The notes beneath the pieces are model-generated. The model ran no database searches, had not been told where the DNA came from, and saw nothing but the letters and a program-made list of their open reading frames with translations. The position numbers were made by a program, and so were the translations under genes. A stretch of 33,937 nt of DNA from CAYWMP01 sp964459445 (GTDB lineage: Bacteria > Desulfobacterota > DSM-4660 > Desulfatiglandales > HGW-15), in the NCBI GenBank assembly GCA_964459445.1, contig CAYWMP010000048.1, positions 1-33,937 of the forward strand. The letters run 5' to 3'. Positions 23,845 to 30,729 of the stretch are shown in pieces. Positions within the stretch are counted from its first letter, which is position 1. Each line of letters opens with the position of its first letter.

Positions 23845-25512
23845 ATGGGCTACACCCCTGAACTCAAAGACTTGATAAAGCGCGTCGAGGCAACCCGTCC
23901 CAAAAGGCTTGAAATGTCGCGACGTAATGAGCACTATCCCGCGCTCAGTCTGGAAGAGCGTGAAGAAGTACTTAGCAAATTCCATCCCGATTACCAAAAA
24001 GAGGGGCGACGAGCCCTTAAGGTTGGACCCAACAAAGGGGATCTCTTCCAGGATGAAGTGGCCGATCTTTTAGAATCCCGATCCATGATCAGACCCGAGA
24101 ACGTAGACCTTTCAACAATTGACTATGATACGGATGTCCTGATTATCGGTGGTGGCGGCGCCGGAACTTCGGCCGCCCTGATGGCGGCAAAAGACGGCGC
24201 CAAAGTCATCATGGCCACCAAATTGCGCCATGGAGACGCCAATACCATCATGGCCGAAGGGGGCATTCAGGCTGCAAGCCAGGAGTGTGATTCGCCCTAT
24301 TACCATTACCTTGACACGGTAGGCGGCGGTCATTTCACCAATCAACCGGATCTGGTGGCCGCCCTGGCCCATGACGCTCCTCTGTCCATCGAATGGCTGG
24401 AAGATCTGGGGATGGTATTCAACAAACTCCCGGACGGACGTATGGACGTGCGCCATTTCGGCGGTTCTTCACGCAAGCGAATGCATTCATCCGGAGACAT
24501 GACCGGCGCTGAGATTATGCGTGTTATACGTGATGAGGTCCGCAATCGATCAGAGGATATCTCGGTCGTTGAGTTCAGCCCTGCTGTGGAACTCCTTTTG
24601 GATGATGATGGGAAATGTGCGGGCGCGATTCTCTATAATCTGGAGACCAAAGAATTCTATATCGTTAAGGCGAAGGCCGTCATTCTTGCCACCGGCGGCT
24701 TCGGAAGGCTCCATATCAAAGGATTCGCCACAACGAACCACTATGGCGCCACAATGGACGGCGTGGTCCTGGCCTACCGGGCCGGTGTCGGCAACAAATA
24801 TCTCTACTCCACCCAATACCACCCAACGGGCGCCGTTTATCCCGAACAAAACGTGGGGCTCTTGATCACCGAAAAGGTCAGGGGACTTGGTTCCCACGTC
24901 TTGAACATCGACGGCGAGCAGTTCTGCTTCCCCCTGGAACCCCGCGACGTGGAATCGGCCGAGCTGATCAGAGAGGCCATTGAACTCGGCAAGGGCGTCA
25001 TCACACCCACCGGCCGCGTAGGCCTTTGGTTGGACTCCCCCATGATCGACCTGCTTCATGGAGAAGGAACAGTGCGAAAAGAACTGCCGGCCAAGTTCAT
25101 CCAATTCCAGCGCCACGACATTGATATCAGCATCGAACCCATGCTGGTCTTTCCCACCCTGCATTACCAAAACGGCGGCATCAATATCAATGCCGATTCC
25201 GAGACCATTGTGCCCGGACTCTACGCGGCCGGTGAGGTCGTTGGGGGCATCCACGGCGAGAACCGGCTTATGGGCAATAGCTTGCAGGATATCATCACCT
25301 TTGGTCGCCGGGCAGGGACCAAGGCGGTGGAGTACATAGGAAACGGTGTCGAATTGAAAAAGCCCACCCTCGACCATGTGGTCAAATTTGAAAAAGAACT
25401 AAAAGAGGCTGGCATCGGGGACCCAATCGTCGCCCCACTCCTCCTGCCCGATTATTCCACGGACGAGGTGAGTGCCCGCCGCTGGTCCGACGCCCTGATC
25501 GAGGCGGAATAG
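23845..25512 (+). CDS. Succinate dehydrogenase/fumarate reductase-type flavoprotein (FrdA/TfrA-like)
   Basis: This 555-residue FAD-dependent catalytic subunit belongs to the SdhA/FrdA/aspartate oxidase family. Residues ~1-85 form an unusual charged N-terminal extension before the dinucleotide fold (DVLIIGGGGAGTSAALMAAKDGAKV, starting ~96). Family features include MAEGGIQAA, HFGGSSRKRMHSSGD, AVILATGGFGR, STQYHPTGAV, the C-terminal FAD segment LYAAGEVVGGIHGENRLMGNSL, and an Arg in the RVGLWLDSP region. Fumarate or succinate chemistry is likely, but the substrate is not certain. The start at 23845 is chosen for the AAGGAGAACGAC ribosome site. The upstream HdrC-, HdrB- and FrdB-like genes suggest a soluble thiol:fumarate reductase-like complex without a membrane anchor. 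A strong terminator follows. Confidence 0.9.
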   Translation: MGYTPELKDLIKRVEATRPKRLEMSRRNEHYPALSLEEREEVLSKFHPDYQKEGRRALKVGPNKGDLFQDEVADLLESRSMIRPENVDLSTIDYDTDVLIIGGGGAGTSAALMAAKDGAKVIMATKLRHGDANTIMAEGGIQAASQECDSPYYHYLDTVGGGHFTNQPDLVAALAHDAPLSIEWLEDLGMVFNKLPDGRMDVRHFGGSSRKRMHSSGDMTGAEIMRVIRDEVRNRSEDISVVEFSPAVELLLDDDGKCAGAILYNLETKEFYIVKAKAVILATGGFGRLHIKGFATTNHYGATMDGVVLAYRAGVGNKYLYSTQYHPTGAVYPEQNVGLLITEKVRGLGSHVLNIDGEQFCFPLEPRDVESAELIREAIELGKGVITPTGRVGLWLDSPMIDLLHGEGTVRKELPAKFIQFQRHDIDISIEPMLVFPTLHYQNGGININADSETIVPGLYAAGEVVGGIHGENRLMGNSLQDIITFGRRAGTKAVEYIGNGVELKKPTLDHVVKFEKELKEAGIGDPIVAPLLLPDYSTDEVSARRWSDALIEAE

Positions 25513-25542
25513 AAGGACCACATGATCACGTGATAGATAGGG

Positions 25543-25685
25543 TTAAGAATTGCTCAAGTTTTTTGGGAAAAAACCATAAGGAAAACAATAAACTCGCTTT
25601 TGTTTTCCTGATGGCTTTTTCCAAATGTTCAATCCCGCCTTGCGGGATGTAACGCCGTAAGGCAGGAACCTTGAGTAATTCTTAA
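25543..25685. repeat. 143-bp segment bounded by 16-bp inverted repeats
   Basis: TTAAGAATTGCTCAAG (25543-25558) and CTTGAGTAATTCTTAA (25670-25685) are reverse complements at 15 of 16 positions. The enclosed DNA carries the terminator hairpin of the flavoprotein gene and a small GC-rich hairpin. Confidence 0.5.
25574..25621 (+). terminator. Terminator after the FrdA-like gene
   Basis: CCATAAGGAAAACAA (25574-25588) pairs with TTGTTTTCCTGATGG (25600-25614) over 15 positions with one mismatch, followed by CTTTTTCC. Confidence 0.8.
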
Positions 25686-25848
25686 TCTTGGTAATCCTGT
25701 TATCTTGTCCAAAAAGATTCGAATTATTCATCTGCGTTTACCCGACAGAAGTAAGGCGGGTTAATCCTGCCTGCCGAAGCCGGTTGCCGTGCCATCTTGT
25801 CCCGTTCAGGCTAGCGGGGAGCTTGGACTAAACGCGCCTTTTTTAGCC

Positions 25849-25920
25849 CACAACCCACAACGCGCAACCTGCAACTCGAACCCTGAACTTTGAACCCTGA
25901 ACCTCTGAACCTCGAGACCT
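25849..25920. repeat. Degenerate short tandem repeats
   Basis: A stretch of imperfect units built on AACCCTGAAC / CACAACCC (CACAACCCACAACGCGCAAC, GAACCCTGAACTTTGAACCC). Low-complexity intergenic DNA; no function is evident. Confidence 0.4.
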
Positions 25921-25957
25921 TTAATCATCCGACCTCATATCGCTATCTGCCCTAAAC

Positions 25958-26033
25958 ACCTAGATTTTATCCGTATTCCCTAAGCAACAATCAAGCATTG
26001 ACAAATCCGCAAAAAGTGGCATGCTTACATCAG
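25958..26033 (+). promoter_or_regulatory. Promoter-like module A upstream of the MNT/HEPN pair
   Basis: It contains ATCCGTATT, then CAAT, then TTGACAAAT (-35 at 25998-26003), then CATGCTTAC near the -10 position. A diverged second copy is at 27251-27323. It ends about 80 bp before the MNT start. Confidence 0.4.
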
Positions 26034-26113
26034 TTCCTTCCATTTCTTTAATCTCCTGATTTTTAGGTGAAGGGGCAAAGCCGTGCTGTATAAAATTTTG
26101 AAGTGATTTTATA

Positions 26114-26462
26114 ATGAAAACATACGATCATTGGGAGAACGCAAAACAAGAGGATAAAGATCTGTTAGATCGGGTTTCTAAAACGATTCGTTCTGTCGTA
26201 CCTCAAGCTGAAATAATCATGTATGGCTCTCGGGCACGGAGCGATGCTACCCCCCACTCAGACTGGGATTTTCTCATATTGGTGGATCAACCCTTACCTA
26301 AAGCCCGCCATAGAACTGGTAAAGGATCGTTTATATGATCTGGAACTGGAAACTGATACCGTCCTGAGCAGCGTCATAAGGGCGAAAAATGAATGGTATT
26401 CACCAAAATACACCGTTTTGCCTTTCAAACAAATGGTTGAACAGGAAGGGATTCGGCTGTGA
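26114..26462 (+). pseudogene. MNT-domain nucleotidyltransferase (antitoxin-type), frameshifted
   Basis: This minimal nucleotidyltransferase of the MNT/HEPN two-gene family reads normally to IIMYGSRARSDATPHSDWDFLILVDQP. The GSxARxD...SDxDF pattern with the catalytic Asp pair is intact. Around 26298-26305 the frame is lost: the first frame ends at 26338, while the +1 frame supplies the expected rest (KPAIELVKDRLYDLELETDTVLSSVI ... QEGIRL) and stops at 26462. Removing one A from the AAA of CCTAAAGCC restores a continuous protein of about 115 residues. This may be a real single-base insertion or a sequencing error. The stop at 26460-26462 overlaps the HEPN ATG (TGATG), as expected for a coupled pair. 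In characterised pairs the MNT protein modifies and silences the HEPN protein. Confidence 0.75.
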
Positions 26463-26866
26463 TGGAGAATCACCTAAAGGACCTGGTACAATACCGTCTT
26501 GAGCGTGCCCGTGAATCCTATGAAGAGGCCATTATGATGCAGGATCAAGGTCATTGGAACACTTGCGCCAATCGCCTATGTTATGCTTGTTTCTATGCTG
26601 TGACAGCCCTCCTGGTTCGAATAGGGCACTCTTCAAGCAAACACACCGGGATCAAGGCTCTCTTCAATCAACATATCGTCAAGACCGGGAGAATAAGTAA
26701 GGATAAGGGAAGGCTTTACAATAAACTGTTCGATGCCCGGCAAGAAGGGGACTATGTAGACTTTGTGAGACTGAAGAGTGATACCGTGGAACCTTGGATT
26801 TCAGAAGTTAAAGATTTCATAGAGAGCATTTCTCTCCAGGCAAAAGAACAAATCAATTCTCAATAA
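26462..26866 (+). CDS. HEPN-domain protein (partner of MNT)
   Basis: This 134-residue all-helical HEPN protein starts at ATG 26462, which overlaps the MNT stop (TGATG); GTG at 26459 is the alternative. Features are LVQYRLERARESYEEAIMM in the first helices and ANRLCYACFYAVTALLVRIG in the core. The RNase-type Rx4-6H motif seen in toxic HEPN proteins is not evident in the core helix, which argues for the non-canonical HEPN class or an inactive member. Pairing with an MNT gene suggests a toxin-antitoxin-like or defence module, now possibly compromised by the MNT frameshift. Confidence 0.8.
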   Translation: MENHLKDLVQYRLERARESYEEAIMMQDQGHWNTCANRLCYACFYAVTALLVRIGHSSSKHTGIKALFNQHIVKTGRISKDKGRLYNKLFDARQEGDYVDFVRLKSDTVEPWISEVKDFIESISLQAKEQINSQ

Positions 26867-27130
26867 ACGGAAGCAGGATTTTTTCTAGTGATATCCAACC
26901 GATGACAATTCCAACTAAGAAGAAATACCTTCTGGAAGGTATCAGTTTAGCCTTTTGAAAAGGTGTTTGACCTAGCGGAGTTAAGGGATCTATAGAAAAG
27001 GACGAATCTGGAGGCTTTTCGCTTAAAACAAAGCCTTCGTGTACCTGAAACTTCTCTAATGCTCCCATCCCGCCAAAGGCGGTGGCGCGGATTAGTCTGG
27101 GGCTAGGGAAAATGCTTTTCTTTCAACAAG

Positions 27131-27146
27131 TGTGACCAATTTCACA
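27131..27146. promoter_or_regulatory. CRP/FNR-family consensus palindrome
   Basis: TGTGACCAATTTCACA matches TGTGA-N6-TCACA exactly. Another TGTGA follows 7 bp later, giving an overlapping inverted pair. It is about 520 bp upstream of the Ig/RHS gene, so a direct role there is uncertain. Confidence 0.4.
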
Positions 27147-27250
27147 CCATAAGTGTGAAGTACTTCATTGCATCAAACAAAAAGTAGCATAAACTAAGAG
27201 CGTCACTTCCAGGATAATCTGAAGAGCGGGGCGCGAGTTTCGAGGCATAC

Positions 27251-27323
27251 TACCTATTTTTCATCCGTATTTTGTAGGTATCAATTCAGCGTTGACAAAT
27301 GGAGAAATCAGTGCATGCTAGAG
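27251..27323 (+). promoter_or_regulatory. Promoter-like module B (copy of the MNT upstream region)
   Basis: It shares ATCCGTATT, TTGACAAAT (-35 at 27292-27297) and GCATGCTA, in the same order and nearly the same spacing, with 25958-26033. It is 330 bp from the next gene, so its original gene is probably lost. Confidence 0.4.
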
Positions 27324-27651
27324 TGGCGCTTGTCGCCCATCCAGCAATCTAAGGTGATATTACTTAGCAGAAATAAAAGCACATTAGAAAGATAACAACG
27401 TGGTACACAAGCTGTCATAGAATCAGGGTAAAGCTAGTTCCATCAATAAAACCTCGATTTTTCTTTCCGCTTTTACAAACCTAATAAACAGCGAATGGGA
27501 GGCCATTAATCGTACCGGTTCAAGAGTTGAAGATCGAATCTAACGTTCGATCAGGTTTTTCAAATGCAGAAGTTCATCTATTAGCTGGATAATCGCACGG
27601 AAAGTATATGATTTCTTCCCACACCCAGTCTTACAAAAAATGAGGTGCCCT

Positions 27652-29415
27652 ATGAAATCTATTTCGAATAAGACCTTCGCATTATTGCTTTTGTCTTTAG
27701 TGTACGGATGGCTCTTTTCTGGTTTAGCTTGGGCCACGAGTGCCTCAATATCCGTATCTGGCAATGAAGGGGCTATCCCCCTCACAGCCTCCGCTTCATT
27801 CACCAGTTATGAACATTGCGATTCCCAGGACCCTCCGGACTGCTGGAATGTCGATTCCGGATCCCTCAACGTCTACCATAACGGTGGCCACATAGGGGGT
27901 GCGTCAGGAAATGGATCAGCTAGTTGGTCCACCACCCTGGATGGCGGCGCCATGTCCCAGGGAGATCATACCTTTGAGGCCGTTGCAAGTGATTCGCAAG
28001 GTGATTCAGATACTGCCACCCAGACCATTGCCATCGACAATACGCCAGTTGTTAACGTGAACAATCCAGGCCAAGTGGAAGGAGCCTTTGACATAACAGG
28101 GTCAGCCACCTTTAAAGAGCATGTGAATGGCGTAGAGGGTCGAGTCGAGCTCGATATTGATGGTGCTTACCAGGGGATAAAATATTATGAAGGCACCGGT
28201 GTGAGCTGGAGCTATTCAGAAATAACAGGAAACATGCTGGATGCGGGCGCATGGCCCCAGGGCGATCACACGGTTGATGTTTATGCGACTGCAAACAATG
28301 GGACACGTTCACCGATTGCCTCGAGTGCTTTCACCATCGACAACACGCCTGATGTTACCGTAAATAATCCCGGCCAGGTGGAAGGATCGTTTGATATAAC
28401 AGGGTCAGCCACCTTTAAAGAGCATGTGAATGGCGTAGAGGGTCGAGTCGAGCTCGATATTGATGGTGCTTACCAGGGGATAAAATATTATGAAGGCACC
28501 GGTGTGAGCTGGAGCTATTCAGAAATAACAGGAAACATGCTGGATGCGGGCGCATGGCCCCAGGGCGATCACACGGTTGATGTTTATGCGACTGCAAACA
28601 ATGGGACACGCTCACCGATTGCCTCTGCGACTTTTAGCATCGACAATACGCCGGTTGTTCACATAAACAACCCAGGGCAGGTTGAGGGGGCCTTTGACAT
28701 AACCGGATCCGTCGCCTTCAAGGAGCATGTGAATGGAGTGGAGGGTTCGGTAGCGATCTATATTGATGACGGTTATCAGGGCACAAAGAGTTATGAGGGC
28801 ACCTCTGTCAGTTGGAGCTATTCAGAGATTGCAGGAGGCATGTTAGACGCGGGCAGCTGGGGCCAAGGCCCGCACAGAGTGGATGTCTATGCCTATGCAA
28901 ATAATGGGGCAGCCTCACCGGATGCCTCTGCGACTTTTAGCATCGACAATACACCTGATGTTAACGTAAACAACCCAGGTCAGGTTGAAGGAGCCTTTGA
29001 CATAACCGGATCCGTCGCCTTCAAGGAACATGTGAATGGAACGGAGGGTTCGGTAGCGATCTATATTGATGATGGTTACCAGGGCACAAAGAGTTATGAG
29101 GGCACAACTGTCAGTTGGAGTTATTCAGACATTGCAGGAAACATGCTGGACGCGGGCAGCTGGGGCCAAGGCCCGCACAGAGTGGATGTCTATGCCTATG
29201 CAAATAATGGGGCAGCCTCACCGGTTGCGATCGGCAGTTTTGAAGTTGCGATACTGCTAGATGACAAAAACACGGGTTCAAGCGGTGGATCCTGTGAAAT
29301 AAGACCATTCACCACAGGACCAATCAACTTCTCAACCGGCAACAAGTTTAAAAGCCAGCAGGATCTCACAATCTCAGGACCCGGACTCCCTTTTATTAAC
29401 CCGGCAATTGAATAA
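27652..29415 (+). CDS. Secreted Ig-like-repeat/RHS protein, N-terminal fragment (disrupted by IS630)
   Basis: This is the 5' part of a giant surface or secreted protein. I start it at ATG 27652 behind GAGGTG, giving a Sec signal peptide (NKTFALLLLSLVYGWLFSGLAWA, cleavage after ~28). A first Ig-like domain (~30-130) is followed by four tandem ~101-residue Ig-like repeats, each opening NNPGQVEGxFDITGS and closing FxIDNT. Next come INFSTGNKFKSQQDL and SGPGLPF, the hallmark entry into an RHS/YD-repeat domain. At codon INP the sequence enters an IS630-type element and stops 17 bp later, at 29415. Without the element and one TA copy the frame continues as GPGLPFI-N-IYNRYYNS into the 3' fragment. 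The intact protein would have ~1713 residues. The fragment may still be made as a secreted Ig-repeat protein. Confidence 0.85.
   Translation: MKSISNKTFALLLLSLVYGWLFSGLAWATSASISVSGNEGAIPLTASASFTSYEHCDSQDPPDCWNVDSGSLNVYHNGGHIGGASGNGSASWSTTLDGGAMSQGDHTFEAVASDSQGDSDTATQTIAIDNTPVVNVNNPGQVEGAFDITGSATFKEHVNGVEGRVELDIDGAYQGIKYYEGTGVSWSYSEITGNMLDAGAWPQGDHTVDVYATANNGTRSPIASSAFTIDNTPDVTVNNPGQVEGSFDITGSATFKEHVNGVEGRVELDIDGAYQGIKYYEGTGVSWSYSEITGNMLDAGAWPQGDHTVDVYATANNGTRSPIASATFSIDNTPVVHINNPGQVEGAFDITGSVAFKEHVNGVEGSVAIYIDDGYQGTKSYEGTSVSWSYSEIAGGMLDAGSWGQGPHRVDVYAYANNGAASPDASATFSIDNTPDVNVNNPGQVEGAFDITGSVAFKEHVNGTEGSVAIYIDDGYQGTKSYEGTTVSWSYSDIAGNMLDAGSWGQGPHRVDVYAYANNGAASPVAIGSFEVAILLDDKNTGSSGGSCEIRPFTTGPINFSTGNKFKSQQDLTISGPGLPFINPAIE
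28045..29256 (+). repeat. Four tandem 303-bp Ig-domain repeats
   Basis: Unit starts are 28045, 28348, 28651 and 28954, each 101 codons. Units 1 and 2 are almost identical in DNA over more than 200 bp. Units 3 and 4 form a second, closely related pair (GSVAIYIDDGYQGTKSYEG). Confidence 0.9.
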
Positions 29416-30506
29416 AGTAACTATGCTGCATAAGCAATTTTACGGTGTTCAAAGTACTTCTTTACTCTTTTTGGCTTTTTTTGAAGCATACGAAGATGTG
29501 AGATTGCTTTCTTTGTCAATTGATCTTTTGTCCTGGCCGGCACACCCGAGTGAACACCAGCTTTTAAATCACAGTTTAGATATTCATCAGGATTGAGCTC
29601 AGGGGAATATGATGGTAGAAAAAATAATTCAATTTCATCAGTGTGGTTCTCCAACCAATCTTTGACCACATAGGCATGATGAACTCGAAGGTTATCAAGA
29701 ATCAAAAAGATTTTTTGGCTGGCATCTTTGATAAGTCGCTTCATGAACTTTATAAACGTCTTTGCATTCATTGTGTGTTTATAAATCATAAAGCGAACTT
29801 TTCCCTGATTGGTAATGGAAGAAATCAGATTAATCCTTTCACGCTTTGCTGGAAGCCGAATTGCAGGCGTTTTGCCGCGAGGTGCATAACTTCTACCATG
29901 TTGAGTGTCATTGCAAAGGCCAGTTTCGTCACCCCATTGAATTTCAGCCCCTTCCTTCTTAGCTCTTTGGGCAATGTCAGGGTACTCTTCATCCAACCAA
30001 TTTTTCACCGCTTTCGGATTCTGCTCATAAGCTTTTCGAAAAGGCTTTTGAGGGGTAAATCCCCAACGACTCAGATATTCACCAACTGTGCGAATCGGCA
30101 TCTCGATGTCCCAAAGCTGTTTAATCAGCTGTTGAACTGCTATTCGCGTCCAGAGTGCAAAGGGAAGTTTGAGCTGGTCAGGACATTTATCTTGGATCAA
30201 TTTTCTAATTTGTTTTTCCTGATCAGCATTAAGCGTACGGCAACTACCAACTTTTCGCCCCCTTTTCTTTCCCTTAATGCCTTTTATACCTTCCCTTTCA
30301 TAAGCTTTGCACCATTCGCATGCAGAGGAGTAACTAACGCCAAGGATTTCACCAATCTCTTTATACTTTTTTCCTCCTTTTCGAAGCCTAACTGCTTGAT
30401 ACCTGATTTGCTCTTGTACTTCTTGCTTCAAAGTTCTCGTGTCTATTTTTTTCATACTGTGCTTATAGCACATTTAGCATTATTTTACTACATTTTTCTG
30501 CCGGGT
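29399..30506. mobile_element. IS630-family insertion sequence, about 1.1 kb
   Basis: The ends are ACCCGGCA (29399-29406) and TGCCGGGT (30499-30506), with weaker inverted similarity to about 33 bp (AGTAA and ATGCT shared). The element is flanked by TA on both sides (29397-29398 and 30507-30508), the target duplication typical of IS630/Tc1 elements. It carries one transposase gene on the minus strand. Precise removal restores the host RHS reading frame. Confidence 0.88.
29421..30473 (-). CDS. IS630-family transposase (DDE)
   Basis: This 350-residue cut-and-paste transposase starts at ATG 30473; the Met at 30455 is also possible. The N-terminus carries helix-turn-helix domains (YKEIGEILGVSYSSACEWCKAYER, then RTVGEYLSRWGF). 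The DDE catalytic domain shows QWGDETGL (first Asp), FLILDNLRVHH (second Asp) and YSPELNPDEYLN (Glu). The full-length frame is uninterrupted, so the enzyme is probably functional. The gene nearly fills the element and lies opposite to the host gene. Confidence 0.93.
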   Translation of the reverse strand: MCYKHSMKKIDTRTLKQEVQEQIRYQAVRLRKGGKKYKEIGEILGVSYSSACEWCKAYEREGIKGIKGKKRGRKVGSCRTLNADQEKQIRKLIQDKCPDQLKLPFALWTRIAVQQLIKQLWDIEMPIRTVGEYLSRWGFTPQKPFRKAYEQNPKAVKNWLDEEYPDIAQRAKKEGAEIQWGDETGLCNDTQHGRSYAPRGKTPAIRLPAKRERINLISSITNQGKVRFMIYKHTMNAKTFIKFMKRLIKDASQKIFLILDNLRVHHAYVVKDWLENHTDEIELFFLPSYSPELNPDEYLNCDLKAGVHSGVPARTKDQLTKKAISHLRMLQKKPKRVKKYFEHRKIAYAA

Positions 30507-30729
30507 TAATATATACAACAGATATTACAACAGCCAGAAAGAAGAGGCTGGCAGCCTTGGATACGGGTGGTCAGGTGCATTTCTTGATCATGTCTCTTTA
30601 GATACCGGCAAGGCAATCCTGCACCAGGCCGATGGAAACCAGATTCACTTCATTGATGACGGCCAAGGGGCTTATGTTTCAGAGACAGATAAGGCCAGAA
30701 AGATTGAGACCATAGAAGGAGGTTATCGG

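Larger units (their letters stand above)
25513..26113. other. 600-bp accessory intergenic region rich in repeats
   Basis: No gene is seen. It contains an inverted-repeat-bounded segment (25543-25685) with a terminator, several G+C-rich hairpins (for example ATCCCGCC-TTG-CGGGAT near 25632), a degenerate tandem stretch at 25849-25920 and a promoter-like module at 25958-26033 ahead of the MNT gene. Confidence 0.5.
26867..27651. other. Accessory intergenic region between the HEPN and Ig/RHS genes
   Basis: No gene is convincing. It holds a CRP-type palindrome at 27131 and a second copy of the promoter-like module (27251-27323). A 71-codon minus-strand ORF (26853-27068) overlaps the HEPN tail and has no recognisable domain or ribosome site. 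The last 300 bp before the secreted-protein gene are AT-rich and featureless to me. Confidence 0.4.

Noticed and set aside
24550..25377. Minus-strand ORF of 275 codons opposite the flavoprotein
   Set aside because: Shadow of the G+C-rich FrdA-like gene; no recognisable domain.
25840..25925. Possible CRISPR array or VNTR in the AACCCTGAAC stretch
   Set aside because: Units are short and degenerate with no regular spacers.
26853..27068. Minus-strand ORF of 71 codons with a hydrophobic C-terminal stretch
   Set aside because: It overlaps the HEPN tail, has no ribosome site and no recognisable relatives; too weak to call.
28045..29256. 303-bp periodicity as a non-coding repeat array
   Set aside because: The period equals 101 codons and all units stay in frame as Ig-like domains.
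29643..30509. Plus-strand ORF of 288 codons inside the IS element
   Set aside because: It is antisense to the transposase, whose DDE motifs are clear on the minus strand.
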